Assembly: GCF_023159225.1 (NCBI RefSeq)
Contig: NC_063164.1
Span: forward strand, 69,983,300 to 70,047,299
Source of the DNA: Perognathus longimembris pacificus
Lineage: Eukaryota; Chordata; Mammalia; Rodentia; Heteromyidae
DNA length: 64,000 bases
Direction: 5' to 3'
Under the pieces are notes generated by a model. That model had not been told where the DNA came from. It did no database searches and was given only the letters and a program-made list of their open reading frames with translations. This document shows, piece after piece, positions 32,997 through 43,782 of the stretch (within the stretch, counting starts at the first letter, position 1; each line of letters begins with the position of its first letter). The translations under genes were made by a program, and so were the position numbers.

Positions 32997-33556
32997 AGTA
33001 AGCCAGATCCAAAGAAACATGGACTCTATGGTCTCCATCATACTAGTCACAGCAGAGGATCACAAGACCCCAATAGCTATACCCTTATGAACACAAAAGA
33101 TGATGCTAAGTGAAATGAATTCCATGTTATAGAAATGACTGTTATATCACTGTTGTAATTACTTTCAACATGTGATGTGAAACCATAGCTTCTATTGTTG
33201 ATGATCCTCTTGTAGCCCCTTTCTGTGGTTGTACCTGCACTATCTCTGTATCTTATCTGAGTACATTGGAAACTGTGTATACAGGTATTAGAACTAGGAA
33301 ACTGAAAGGAAATACCAAAGTCGAGAGACACAGGGTAAAAAAGACTAATGATTACAAAAGCAGTACTTGCAAAACTGTTCAGTGTAAATCTACTGAACAA
33401 CTCATGGGGGGAAAGGGAAAGGGGGAGGTGGGAGGGGGGAATGAGGGAGGAGGTAACAAACAGTACAAGAAATGTATCCAATGCCTAACATATGAAACTG
33501 TAACTGCTCTGTATATCAATTTGACAATAAAAAATTTTTAAAAAAGAAAGAAAATG

Positions 33557-33739
33557 ACAAAAACAAAAAAAACACAAAAAAGAATTGAACTCCTAGTATT
33601 ACAAATGAAAAAAAAGAAAAGACAGAGAAACATTAGTCATACTAATATTTAAGATGTGACATCACTACCATTGAAATATGTATTACTTCAGCAACAAGTA
33701 GACTTTGCTTTAGACTACAATAAATCAAAAAGTTTCAGA
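33557..33739. other. A-rich spacer and unique sequence
   Basis: Nothing beyond A-rich L1 tail material. Confidence 0.4.
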
Positions 33740-33753
33740 TTGACACAATTTTT

Positions 33754-33956
33754 TTTTTTTTTTTGGCCAGTCCTGGGGCTTGGACTCAGGGCCTGAGCAC
33801 TGTCCCTGGCTTCTTCTTGCTCAAGGCTAGCACTCTGCCACTTGAGCCACAGCACCACTTCTGGCCATTTTCTGTATATGTGGTGCTGGGGAATCGAACC
33901 CAGGGCCTCATGTATACGAGGCAAGCACTCTTGCCACTAGGCCACATCCCCAGCCC
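33754..33956 (-). mobile_element. dimeric SINE
   Basis: Minus-strand full-length copy; perfect duplication TTGACACAATTTTT at 33740-33753 and 33957-33970. Confidence 0.95.
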
Positions 33957-33970
33957 TTGACACAATTTTT

Positions 33971-34555
33971 AAAACCTGACACTTCAGGAATGATTTTCAA
34001 AATGATAAAAAAAAATTGATTTCCAATAAAAAAAATGTTTTAACATGTGATAACATCAGACCTCAATGGATATGCTCATGAGCTGTGTTAATGTGAGATG
34101 CCTCCAATTGCATAAACTCATTAGGGAACAGACAAAAGAGAACTCTTGCCACTCCATTATATGAGAATCCTATGCATCTTGGTAAGGAAGTTCTTGGAAA
34201 AGACAATAAGCTCATCATGTAGACATTGTGACATATGAAATAATAATGGCAATGATAAATATATGTACACATAAATAATTATATAATTCAATTGATATAT
34301 GTTCAGTTTAAGAAAATAGAAAAATTATTTTATGTTACTAGAAGTCAAACTAGAGACTTTCCTTGAAAAAAGAGGAAAATGCTTTGATAATATTTTGATC
34401 TGGGTTAGGGTAACCTAGCCCCAATTATAGACCAATTAATTAGGCCATTACTATTTCTTCTGTTTCCTATATGTTTAATATAATTTAACAAAATTAATTT
34501 TGAAATTAAAGTTAATTAATAAGAATTTAACAAAAGTAAACCACTAGTTTTTTAT
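33971..34555. other. unique AT-rich sequence
   Basis: Nothing recognised. Confidence 0.35.
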
Positions 34556-35243
34556 TCTTTCTAAAAATTATATTGTAAAGGTGATGTACAGAGAGGTTAC
34601 AGTTACATAAGTAAGGAATTGAGCACATTTCTCTTTGAACAATGTCACCTCTTCCCTCATTTTATCCAAATTTTTTGCTTCCTGGCCCATCTTCTCTACT
34701 AGTCACATAGTTTATTTTCAACATAATGCCTAGTGAGCATCACTGATAAATTTGCTCACCCTTTGTCCCACTGTTTCTGTGCTTTCCCTTCCACTCCCCA
34801 AATCTGATAAATTTACACATAAGACAAAAGGTACAGAAATAAAAATCAGTGACAAAGAGGAAGGGAGGAAACCACAAAAAGTAAAACATAAAACCTCTTG
34901 TTTCCATTTCTTGGAGTTCATTTTGATTAACATAATTTTATATGATCATATGTACATAGCTATCGAGCCCTTGGGACACTCTCCTAAGAATATCCTTCTT
35001 TGATCTCTCTGTGTGAATGTTTAGACTCCTGTTTAATTAATCATGTACAAGTATCATTTTTTAACCATCCATTAGGTTTATTTATGGATTTATAGGCACA
35101 TTCCAATTATACAAATAAGGGAAGCCATGCAAGCTATTTTTCTTTGGGTCTGGCTTACTATGCTTAATATAATTTTTCCAGGTCTTTCCATTTCCTTAAG
35201 AATGGGGCAATATGTGATTCTTTCTGATGAAAGCACAGAATTC

Positions 35244-35245
<2 letters not shown>

Positions 35246-35294
<49 letters not shown>
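35246..35294. repeat. (GT)n microsatellite
   Basis: About 49 bp of perfect GT within the L1. Confidence 0.97.
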
Positions 35295-35295
<1 letters not shown>

Positions 35296-35411
35296 CATTT
35301 TCTTGATCCATTAATCCACTGAGGGCATCTTTGTTATGGTATACAATGCTGCAGTGAACATGATTGTGCTGATGGCTCATAGGGAAGTTCTGTTTAGTTC
35401 TTTTGTATTTT

Positions 35412-35643
35412 ATCTTATTTTTTGAACACTGAGGCTGGTTACTGTTCTTGAGCAATTCATCTCAAGGCTGGCGCTCTACCACTTGAGCCACAGCACCACT
35501 TCCTATTTTCTGGTGGTTAATTGGTGGTTAATTTTCTGGTGGTTAAGAGTCTCATGGACTTTCCTGCCTAGGCTAACTTTGAACTGCATTCTTTAGATCT
35601 CAGCCTCCTGAGTAGCTAGGATTACAGGTGTGAGCCAAAAATG
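35412..35643 (-). mobile_element. composite SINE inside L1
   Basis: Right module (CTCTACCACTTGAGCCACAG), then AGAGTCTCATGGACTTTCCT, AGCCTCCTGAGTAGCTAGGA and TTACAGGTGTGAGCC. Near-duplicate junctions TTTTGTATTTT (35401-35411) and TTTTGTCTTTT (35644-35654). A TGGTGGTTAATT segment is locally tandemly repeated at about 35507-35545. Confidence 0.88.
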
Positions 35644-35690
35644 TTTTGTCTTTTGAAGAACCTCCATACTGCTTTCCAGTCTAAGACCAC

Positions 35691-37450
35691 TGGTTTAAAT
35701 AACTCTGAAATTAGAGATAAATAATATAGGTATAATAAATTATTTTATGTATATATTAAAATAAGAACTTATAAGAATCTATGGAGACAACTTACACTCA
35801 TATCCTTATATTCTATTTTAAGAAACATTCTTAGAGTTTATAATAAAAATAAGTGTTCAGTCAAATAAACTTAATAAACCAATAGCAGCAACAATAAACT
35901 AGTTGCAGAGAATTAACCAAAGACCACACAGAAATCCATGAATTTGAGTTCAAACATACACAAAAAGAGTAACAGACTAAAATGAACCAATAAAGAAAAA
36001 CCAGAGAAAACCAATAAGTCAAATTTATTAAGATCTTTAATATTAATCTCAGAAACTACTAAATACAGCCTCAATCTCAAGGATGAGTCTGGACCTTCAA
36101 AGATAAACCTTTTACTACTGGCTTCACATGAGTTTATCAGGCAGTTGCTATTTTGAAATAATTACTAAATTAGGTCAGCCACATGGTGATGTGATTTATT
36201 CCTGGAAATCAGCCATTTACACAACTGAAAAATAAAAGAACAAATTAGCTCTTTCAGGCATTTAAGTGAGCTATATTACAGCTATGATCAGTTTAACCAG
36301 GGGTTTTGAGAAAGACTTTGAAGACTCATTGATTCTAGCTTTACAAAGTCTATATCAACCAACATAAAATAAAATAAAACAAAAATAAGAGACTGTGTGG
36401 AGTTGTCTCCCTGAGGCCAGAGTTTAGTCATTTCCTCTGTTGGCGTGTGGGATTTTGTGTTGGGTGGTGTGGCATCTGTGTATATTAAACAATGACTCCA
36501 TTTAGAGAAGTGAGAGGAGGGCTTCTTTGTATCTCTGGGAAAGCACTGGCTTTCCTTCCACTTGAGACTTAAATTCTGTTTTGGATGGAAAGCCATCCAC
36601 ATGTATCTTTTCATTCTTCCTCTTTTATGTATATGAGAGCATCATGCTGTCAGTCTGATGGCTTTGCCAAGTCTCTAATGCTTCCAGCCATGTATTTCAA
36701 TCAAATGGCCATTTAACTTGGGCATTTCACCAAAGGACTAAAACTTTTGGGCACTGGGTCAATTGACTAAGAACTTGATTCTGACTCCAGCCACATAGCC
36801 CCAAATGGGTCTCTGTGAAATAACTAATCAATTACCTCTTTGAGAAATGTATCTTACTTGATTAAAGACAAAAATCTCTTTATCATGCATGTGATCAAAA
36901 AACTAAAATAAATACTTTCAGCCCCAATAAATTATGAACGCATTCAGGATATTTATAACTCTAAATCAATGAGATTAAGCTATTATGCAAAAAATAAGGT
37001 TTTAATTATAAAAGGCTTTGAAATTTTCTTCTTGTAGGCAAGAAGAAAGTATGGAAAAATTTAGTTTATCTTTCTTATAATTCATATCAATATTTTCTTA
37101 ACTACATATTTATACTTTTGTAGTTATGCATTCCTTCAAATGTAAAATGTTTTCAATATACACTAGTGATAAATTCCAAGATGTTAGCAATTAAGTTTGG
37201 ATTGATCTTAATTTGTCATTCACACTATTGATTAAAAACACTTATCAAGCAATAAAGCTTTTAGAGAATGGTAATTCTCTAATCAAGCATATAACTGCAG
37301 AATTTATTCATTTTAAAATAGTTATTTCTTCTTCCATTACATGGAATGAATTTAAATAGAGTTCTCTTATGAGAAAAAAAATCAGTGTGTGTATACTGAG
37401 ATGGAAAAAGTCAAATATAACAATTCCATTATTTTGATGCTGGCATTGTT
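35691..37450. other. unique sequence, nothing firm
   Basis: No repeat or exon recognised. 36400-36760 is slightly less AT-rich but without diagnostic features. Confidence 0.4.
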
Positions 37451-37451
37451 T

Positions 37452-37680
37452 TCTTTGTGCGGGTCCTGGGTTTGAACTCAGGGCTTGGTCACAGTCCCTG
37501 AACTTTGAGCTTTTCTGCTCAAGGCTAGCATTTTACCATTTGTGGCAAAGCTCCACTTCTGGTGTTTTGGGAATCTTATGGACTTTTCTAATAGAGCTAG
37601 CTTCTAACCATGAGCCTCAGATCTCAGCTTCCCAAGTTACTAGAATTACAGATGTGAGAAACCAATACCTGGCAGACATT
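37452..37680 (-). mobile_element. composite SINE, old
   Basis: GGTCCTGGGTTTGAACTCAG, CTGCTCAAGGCTAGCATTTT, CATGAGCCTCAGATCTCAGC and GAATTACAGATGTGAG give the reverse-complement order. No duplication detectable. Confidence 0.78.
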
Positions 37681-39140
37681 TTTATGTATAAAATAAACTT
37701 GACTGTGCCTTTATAGCTATAGTATAATTGGAGATAGTTGAGAAAGTCAGATTTTTTTTACTTCTTATAAAATAGCCCTATTGAAAAGGAATATCCAAGT
37801 GTACACTGGTTGAGAGTTCCTATATGAAGCATAAGGTAAATGGAGCCTATCGAATAAGGAAGTCATATCAAATTTTGTTGCCTTCACTAGTCACACTCTG
37901 TTGGAATTTGAGTGTGTAATGTATACAGTCCTGAGTCATGTTCCATGGTCAGCAAAAAGAATACTGCTATGAAAGCAATCAAATCATGGATTAAGACTCT
38001 AAGTAACTAGAATTTAGCCCTTGGGAAATATAATGTAGTCCTTATTAAGTATTCCACTGGCTGAGCTCTATTTTCCTTTTTGGCTTAGGAATGTTATCTT
38101 TGAAAATACAGAGGAGAGAGAATTTTCTTTCTGGGTTGCTCTTGTATTTAGTCCTTGTGACATCTCAGACTATATTTTAGAAATCAGATGTAAAGCAAAT
38201 GTAGCAGATGTTGCTTCCCTTCTGTTTTTGAAGGTCAAATAGGAACTGGCAAGCTGCATTAGCTTTTGTTTCCCAGTGGAAGAGAAGCTTGGTAGAGAGG
38301 TAAGAAAGCACACTAGATGTGTTGTTCTTGTGATGCTGTATTCCTCTTGTACAGGCAACACCACAACATCCTCTATCCCAGGAATTGTCTTATACCATCA
38401 TTGTTCTCATTTTCTCAGGGTCCCTAGATGTTGCTGAAATCTTTAGGAAAGCCTCCAATGCCTGATCTGACATACAATAGGACAGAATGCACAGCTGAGA
38501 AAATAAAACATCTGACATAGTAATAATAATAAATAATAATAAATGAAGCAGGAGGAAGAAAAGGAAGAAGAGGAGGAGGATAAGGAGGAGGATGAAGAAG
38601 AGGATGGCAACAAGAAGGATGGGACGAAGGCAACTCTAAATCAGCTCAAATTGGATTAATATTTGCAGTTGACGTGCTTTTGCATCCATAACCAGAGTTG
38701 ATATGCATGAGAATTATAGTATTTGGCTCAAGGAAGTTTTATGTCACAATGCAAAGACAATAGGAAATAAAATAGGAAGGAGCAATGATTGGGGATAGGG
38801 GCTGGTGAAATGTCATGTATCCTTCTGCTGGCATAGGGATCAGATATAGAGTTGCACTGGAAGTAGTTTTCTGGCCACAGGAAAAAATTGAGCTTGTAAA
38901 GTCTTGGAGACAAAGTCTAACTAGAGTTAGGAGGATCCTTAAAAGTGAACAGTCATTTTTTTTCTATCCAGAATATACTAATGCTTCAGATGAAGCTTCT
39001 TAAGGAAGTTCATATACTGCATTTAAATTTTTCAGAACAGGAATGGAGCTGACTCCATGTCTGGGGAATTGCACAGGAGACTAATATGGAATCTTCTTAT
39101 TCACATTAGTTATTTCACAGACAGACAAAGAAAGCAAGCC
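37681..39140. other. unique sequence with AAT and purine-rich repeats
   Basis: TAA/AAT repeats at about 38519-38543 and a GGA/GAA purine tract at about 38545-38606. Otherwise nothing recognised. Confidence 0.45.
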
Positions 39141-39149
39141 AAGCCTTTT

Positions 39150-39213
39150 TATATTTATATATTATTATTATATTATATATTATATATGTATTATATATAT
39201 TTATATATTTATA
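39150..39213. repeat. TA-rich simple repeat
   Basis: Imperfect TATAT/ATTATT run. Confidence 0.9.
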
Positions 39214-39859
39214 AGCCTTTCATTAGAACAAGGGTTGAAGATGTCTCGATCTTTCTTTCTTTCTGACATGTGATTTAGCAAGTTTAATCCTGAATCTATG
39301 TGGACTTACATATGACAAAAGCACATCTAAAGTGAGTCTCCAAAGATAAAAGCAGCGACAAAAATTGAAAGAGGCAAAACCTCCTAGCACTTTTTGAATC
39401 TTTACATATAGATGTTTTGAAGCCAAAACACCCTAATTACTTTTTTGTTAAGACCAAGTGTATATTGAATTCTTTTGTTATAAACCAGAGAGTCTGGGCT
39501 ACTACCTTACTGTTTTCCTCTGTCACTCCACCTTGAATTGCACCTTTGATATCCGGAAATCTTAGAAGTCTTAGTCATGACCTATGGTCATGCTTTTCCC
39601 TTGGAAGTCACTAGCAGCATAGGGAGAGATTTTGATGCAGTGGACTAACATGTGTGGACTTGTTTCTTACCTCATATTTAGCACCATCACCTCAGAGATT
39701 TTCAGCGATAACGGGAATAATGAAGGAAGACAGGGTAAACTGTGCAGCAAGGGTAACAAGCAGTAATTAACCTCACTGGGAACTCAGTTGTCCTACAGAC
39801 TCTGAGTACTGGGACAAAAGATTGAAATATAATAACTATATCACCAAAAGTCTATGATG
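39214..39859. other. unique sequence
   Basis: Nothing recognised. Confidence 0.35.
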
Positions 39860-39985
39860 TATCAGGAGCTTTCTGTGTCTGCTTCTACTTATCTTCTAGA
39901 TAAGTCTTTATATTGTGAATGTAAGTGACTAATCCAAGGTGACATAACTAGAAAGCAGCAAAGACAGTGTTCAGAACTAAAGTTT
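39860..39985 (+). mobile_element. MIR fragment
   Basis: ATGATGTATCAGGAGCTTTC, CTAATCCAAGGTGACATAAC, TAGAAAGCAGCAAAGACAGT and TCAGAACTAAAG fit MIR in order. Old. Confidence 0.6.
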
Positions 39986-40641
39986 GGCTTTTTTTAAGAG
40001 ACTATTTCTTTCCATTCTGTATCACTATATTTCTATAGTTCTGGAGGAATCTCTTCTTAACATTTCTATAGCAAATGAAAATCATTTTTCCTACCTACCA
40101 AGAAGTGGTGTTTTCAACACTTTATTAATAGATGCAATGAGGCATGTAATGAGTGCTTCTTATGATGAAAAAAATCCATAAACACTCAGAGTAACAGATA
40201 AGAAATATATAACTATAATTCCTTGAATGTTATCAACTTAGTCTTGTAGAAACTCAAGTATAGATCTCTAGGAATAGACATAGAACTTGTGAAATATTTA
40301 CTGAAAGTGGATAAAAAGTGCCTTGCTTTTTCCTGATGCAGTAAACTTCTCTCTCCCTCCCCCCACATTTGTGTATGCATGCATTTATGTATATGTGTGT
40401 ATGTGTGTACTTATTTCAGTAGTTAGAACTACACAAATGCATAGGAACTATTTATTTATCATGTGTCCAATCATTTATCTACTGCATACCTGGCTACCCT
40501 TGGGATTTTATGCCATGTCTTCTGCACAGAAACCAGGAGCCATCTTTCTGCTGTTTCATGACTCACACTTTGCTCTGCATGTGAGTGGAAACTTAATTTG
40601 CTTCAGATGTTATTGAGGAGAGCAAAGAAATACTAAAGAGT
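39986..40641. other. unique sequence
   Basis: Nothing recognised. Short TATGTGTG repeats near 40385-40410. Confidence 0.35.
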
Positions 40642-40654
40642 TCAAATGTTATTT

Positions 40655-40859
40655 ATTTATTTATTTTTGCCAGTCCTGCAGCTTGAGCTCAGGGCCTGAG
40701 CACTGTTCCTGGCTTCATTTTGTTCAAGGTTAGCACTCTGCCACTTGAGTCACAGCGCCATTTCTGGCTTTGTGTATATATGTGGTGCTGAGGAATCACA
40801 CCCAGGGCTTCATGCATAGAAGGCAAGTACTCTTGCCAATAGGTCATATTCCCAGCCCA
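40655..40859 (-). mobile_element. dimeric SINE, old subfamily
   Basis: Minus strand; perfect duplication TCAAATGTTATTT at 40642-40654 and 40860-40872. The A tail has become ATTT-rich and the body has many substitutions. Confidence 0.93.
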
Positions 40860-40872
40860 TCAAATGTTATTT

Positions 40873-41336
40873 TTTTCAGGTATCCTTGCCTCTCTTGAGG
40901 TTGAAAATGGGGAGGAGAGATTGGTGAATAGGTGTGTGGATATACTACTAGTTGGGGACTGAATCGATTTTACTTAGGAATTTTAAATACAATGATCTAA
41001 GGGGGCCATGATCTTGAATGGAGTGAGCATACATTGCTTCTATCAAGGAAGGCTTACCTCTTTTGAAACTTTTCTCAAGTCAGTGAAATATTTTCTTTTT
41101 CCTCTACATGACGCTTAGGAGAACTTTGGAGGGTAATTAGGACAAGAGTAGAGGCCAAAGAACTTTAAAATTGGCATCACTACTACAGTCATCCTGCCAC
41201 TAGCTTAAAAAGACCCCGTCCTATGTTCAGTGAAACATGGGAAGCAGAGATCTGGTCAGGGGGTCCTTAATGGGCATTGCCTCCTTCTAAGGTTCTCAAT
41301 AATCATTAGTCATGTGTTTGCATAGTCATGTGTGTT
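40873..41336. other. unique sequence
   Basis: Nothing recognised. Confidence 0.35.
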
Positions 41337-41351
41337 AAAACATAAGAAGGA

Positions 41352-41562
41352 GGGCTGGGGATATAGCCTAGTGGCAAGAGTGCCTGCCTCGGATACACGA
41401 GGCCCTAGGTTCGATTCCCCAGCACCACATATATAGAAAACGGCCAGAAGCGGCGCTGTGGCTCAAGTGGCAGAGTGCTAGCCTTGAGCGGGAAGAAGCC
41501 AGGGACAGTGCTCAGGCCCTGAGTCCAAGGCCCAGGACTGGCCAAAAAAAAAAAAAAAAAAA
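41352..41562 (+). mobile_element. dimeric SINE, young subfamily
   Basis: Full length, young markers throughout, pure A tail. Perfect 15-bp duplication AAAACATAAGAAGGA at 41337-41351 and 41563-41577. Confidence 0.97.
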
Positions 41563-41754
41563 AAAACATAAGAAGGAAAGTATTTAAGACTTTATTTACA
41601 TAGACAATGCACGAATTGCATGGTACAAGACAATGATGGTTCAACCCAATGGCCTGGGTGGTAGCAGGTAATTGGAGAACTTTAATAATGTGTTAAGCCA
41701 AGCAAGAGAGAAAATGCATCTGATTGGTTAAATTTAGAAGTCTCTACATCACAG

Positions 41755-41958
41755 AAATGGTGGGACAAAGTGTGAACCAACGCAACAGTGATAGTCATAG
41801 ACACTGTGTTGGAAATAAACTTTACAACTTGCTGGGGGAGTAGTTTGGGGGAGGGAAAGCAGGAGAAAACAATGGAGGAGATAATACTGGTTGAAAAGAA
41901 ATGTACACATTATTTATGTAACTCCTCTATACATCACCTTTGAAAGAAAGAAAGAAAG
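41755..41958 (+). mobile_element. L1 3' UTR end with GAAA tail
   Basis: GAACCAACGCAACAGTGATA, TTGGAAATAAACTTTACAAC, a G-rich stretch at about 41832-41860, and CTCCTCTATACATCACCTTT. The tail passes directly into GAAA and then GGAA repeats. Confidence 0.82.
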
Positions 41959-42046
41959 AGAGAGAGAGAGGAAGGAAGGAAGGAAGGAAGGAAGGAAGGA
42001 AGGAAGGAAGGAAGGAAGGAAGGAAGGAAGGAAGGAAGGAAGGAAG
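41942..42046. repeat. (GAAA)n/(GA)n/(GGAA)n compound array
   Basis: GAAA, GA and then about 19 GGAA units from 41970. It begins exactly at an L1 tail. Confidence 0.97.
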
Positions 42047-42252
42047 ATTATTTGGTGGATCTGATTGACACATTCTAAATTTAGTCTTGCTTCTGCTTTG
42101 ATTTTTTAAATTAGTTAACTGGTAACCCAAAGCACTGGAGCCATTTCAATCTGATAGAGTCTTCATTAATTTGAATATATTTATTGCTATATTTTGAAAT
42201 CAAGCTGCTCTTTTTCTTAAAGAGTTACTCATAGCTGGAGACACTTAAGTCT

Positions 42253-42861
42253 TGCTATGGTCTGACTATGTCCTTCTCTGCCTGGCTACATTTATCTCCC
42301 CTGGTGCGGGGATGCTAAGCTTACTCCCTTATCAGTGCTCCCCTTTCCACCCTCTCCCCTGGGAACCCGACCAGCAGGTGGCCAAGGTAGAGCGAGGGAC
42401 ACGGGCTAGCCTAAGGTGCACATGGCCGAACGAGATCCCCTTTTCCTCCCTCCTTACCCACCAAGGAAGCCAGGCGCAGAGGGATCTCGGAGATGCTTCG
42501 GAGAGCAATCCGGTTTATTCGGGAGGGGCTTACAGTAATATAGTAGTGATGACGAGGATTGAGCATGAGCTGCGATAGGCTGTCGAGCTTGTCCGTCCAA
42601 GAGCAGCTCCCAAGGACCTCCCTCATGGGCTAATGTCACTTCCCATAGTACCGCCCTGTGTGCTCGCTGGCGCAAGGTGGGGGATGGTCTCAAAGCTACC
42701 ACTTCTGGTTCCGGACCCAGAAGGAGATAGGTGTGGCTCACTTCCACACTGCCCCAGGGCTGAGGGAAGGGCGGTGTCTCCGGAGCACTCTCCTTGCCCT
42801 TTCCCCCCTTAAGGCCAAGATGAATCCCCAACACTTCTCCATATGCACTTCCCATACAACA
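42253..42861 (-). mobile_element. LTR, probably endogenous class II-type, GC-rich
   Basis: Read on the minus strand it starts TGTTGTATGGGAAGTGC, has an AATAAA signal (TTTATT at 42513-42518 on plus) followed by a U5-like CT-rich part, and may end CCATAGCA. Flanks AAGTCT and AAGTTG are only partly alike, so boundaries are tentative. No internal viral genes. GC content and CpG number stand out from the surroundings. The overlapping open frames reflect that composition, not genes. Confidence 0.55.
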
Positions 42862-42889
42862 AAGTTGGAAGATGGGGCCTAATGAGAGG

Positions 42890-42960
42890 AATGTGGTCTA
42901 TGCTCAGTTGGTAGAGTGTTAGCCAATGACTGAAACAAATCAATTAATGTGCAATAAACA
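42890..42960 (+). mobile_element. short tRNA-like SINE fragment
   Basis: CTATGCTCAGTTGGTAGAGTG and TTAGCCAATGACTGAAAC match the first part of the element at 45839. Truncated before its B box. Confidence 0.7.
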
Positions 42961-42989
42961 GAATGTATGAGAGTAGCATTGCTTTTTTT

Positions 42990-43203
42990 TAACCACATGA
43001 AGGCACAACATTTGTCTCCTTTTTGTCCTTTGCCCTTCTATCATGTAAGGACAGGAGAAAGAATTCACCACCAGAAACCAGATCCTGGTTGTTGTCGTGG
43101 TATTAGAATTTCAGCCTTTAGAACTGTGAGAAATGAATTTCTGTTCTTTATGAATTATTCATTTAGCAATATTCTGGTATAGCAACATGACATAATCTAA
43201 GAG
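42990..43203 (+). mobile_element. MLT1-type MaLR LTR 3' part
   Basis: ATCATGTAAGGACAGGAGAA, ATTTCAGCCTTTAGAACTGT, GAGAAATGAATTTCTGTTCT and CTGGTATAGCAACATGAC follow the end of MLT1 ('agaactgtgagaaataaatttctgttgtttata'). The upstream part is missing or replaced by the neighbouring LTR and SINE fragment. Confidence 0.82.
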
Positions 43204-43273
43204 ACAGTCCATAAAAGCTGGTTCTGGGTAAGGAAGTCTATTCCCCAATGAGTCATTCTGTCTCTGCCTCTTT

Positions 43274-43294
43274 CTGTCTGTCTGTCTGTCTGTC
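43274..43294. repeat. (CTGT)n
   Basis: About five CTGT units in a pyrimidine-rich tract. Confidence 0.9.
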
Positions 43295-43359
43295 TCTCTT
43301 TCTGCCTTTCTTTTCTATCTCTCTTTGAAGAAACAGTAAGTCTCATCGATCAGCTCAAG

Positions 43360-43410
43360 AATCTATGGCTCTGGCTTCTTCATCTATAAAATGGAAGACT
43401 CTTAGGGAAC
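43360..43410 (-). mobile_element. MIR core fragment
   Basis: GGCTTCTTCATCTATAAAAT plus GGAAGACTC. Very short, so uncertain. Confidence 0.4.
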
Positions 43411-43520
43411 ATAACGCATACATTCATTTTCAGCTATAATGTTCTATACCATGAAGAGATAGTCCCTATCCATTGTGAAGTGAGAATAGCATAAACATAG
43501 GGAGAAAGAAAGGGAAGTCA

Positions 43521-43768
43521 CCGGATGCTGGTGGCTCACACCTGCAATGCTAGCTACTCAGGAGGCTGAGGACCTGAGGACTGCAGTTCATAGCCAGCCC
43601 TAGCAGGAAAGTCCATGAGACTCTTATCTCTAGTTTTCCACTAGAAAACAAGAAGTGATGCTGTGATTCAAAGTGGTAGAGCACTAGTCTTGAGTGAGAA
43701 AGATCAAAGACAGCACCTAGGCCTTGATATTAAAGCCCCAAGACTAACAAAAAAGAAAAAAAAAAAAA
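43521..43768 (+). mobile_element. composite SINE (7SL-like plus right module), full length
   Basis: The best-preserved copy of this type. Left module GCTGGTGGCTCACACCTGCA, CTAGCTACTCAGGAGGCTGA, GAAAGTCCATGAGACTCTTA; right module AAGAAGTGATGCTGTGATTC ... AAGACTAACAAAAA. Perfect duplication AGAAAGGGAAGTCA at 43507-43520 and 43769-43782. Confidence 0.95.
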
Positions 43769-43782
43769 AGAAAGGGAAGTCA

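Larger units (their letters stand above)
31998..33556 (+). mobile_element. younger L1, 5'-truncated, with internal SINE
   Basis: A truncated L1 with ORF2 C-terminal region, full 3' UTR and AATAAA end. The UTR contains a G-rich purine tract at 33406-33453 and TATATCAATTTGACAATAAA near its end. The left boundary near 32000 is approximate because no duplication was found. Its low divergence from other L1 ends suggests it is among the younger copies here. Confidence 0.88.
34560..35690 (-). mobile_element. L1 3' half, minus strand, split by a SINE
   Basis: The complement of the L1 end (GTGATGTACAGAGAGGTTAC), then 3' UTR, then ORF2 codons (TTCCATTTCCTTAAGAATGG, CACTGAGGGCATCTTTGTTA). A TG repeat at 35246-35294 sits where the ORF2 'tacacaatgg' segment would be. 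After the SINE it resumes with GAACCTCCATACTGCTTTCC. Confidence 0.85.

Noticed and set aside
33077..33481. 134-residue minus-strand frame
   Set aside because: It is the complement of the L1 3' UTR; similarity to the other frames reflects the repeat, not a gene family.
41942..42046. CRISPR-like or satellite array
   Set aside because: It is a tetranucleotide microsatellite without spacers; the other arrays here are likewise simple repeats.
42252..42882. Four overlapping proline/arginine-rich frames
   Set aside because: GC-rich LTR-like DNA has few stop codons; none carries a recognisable domain or splice context.
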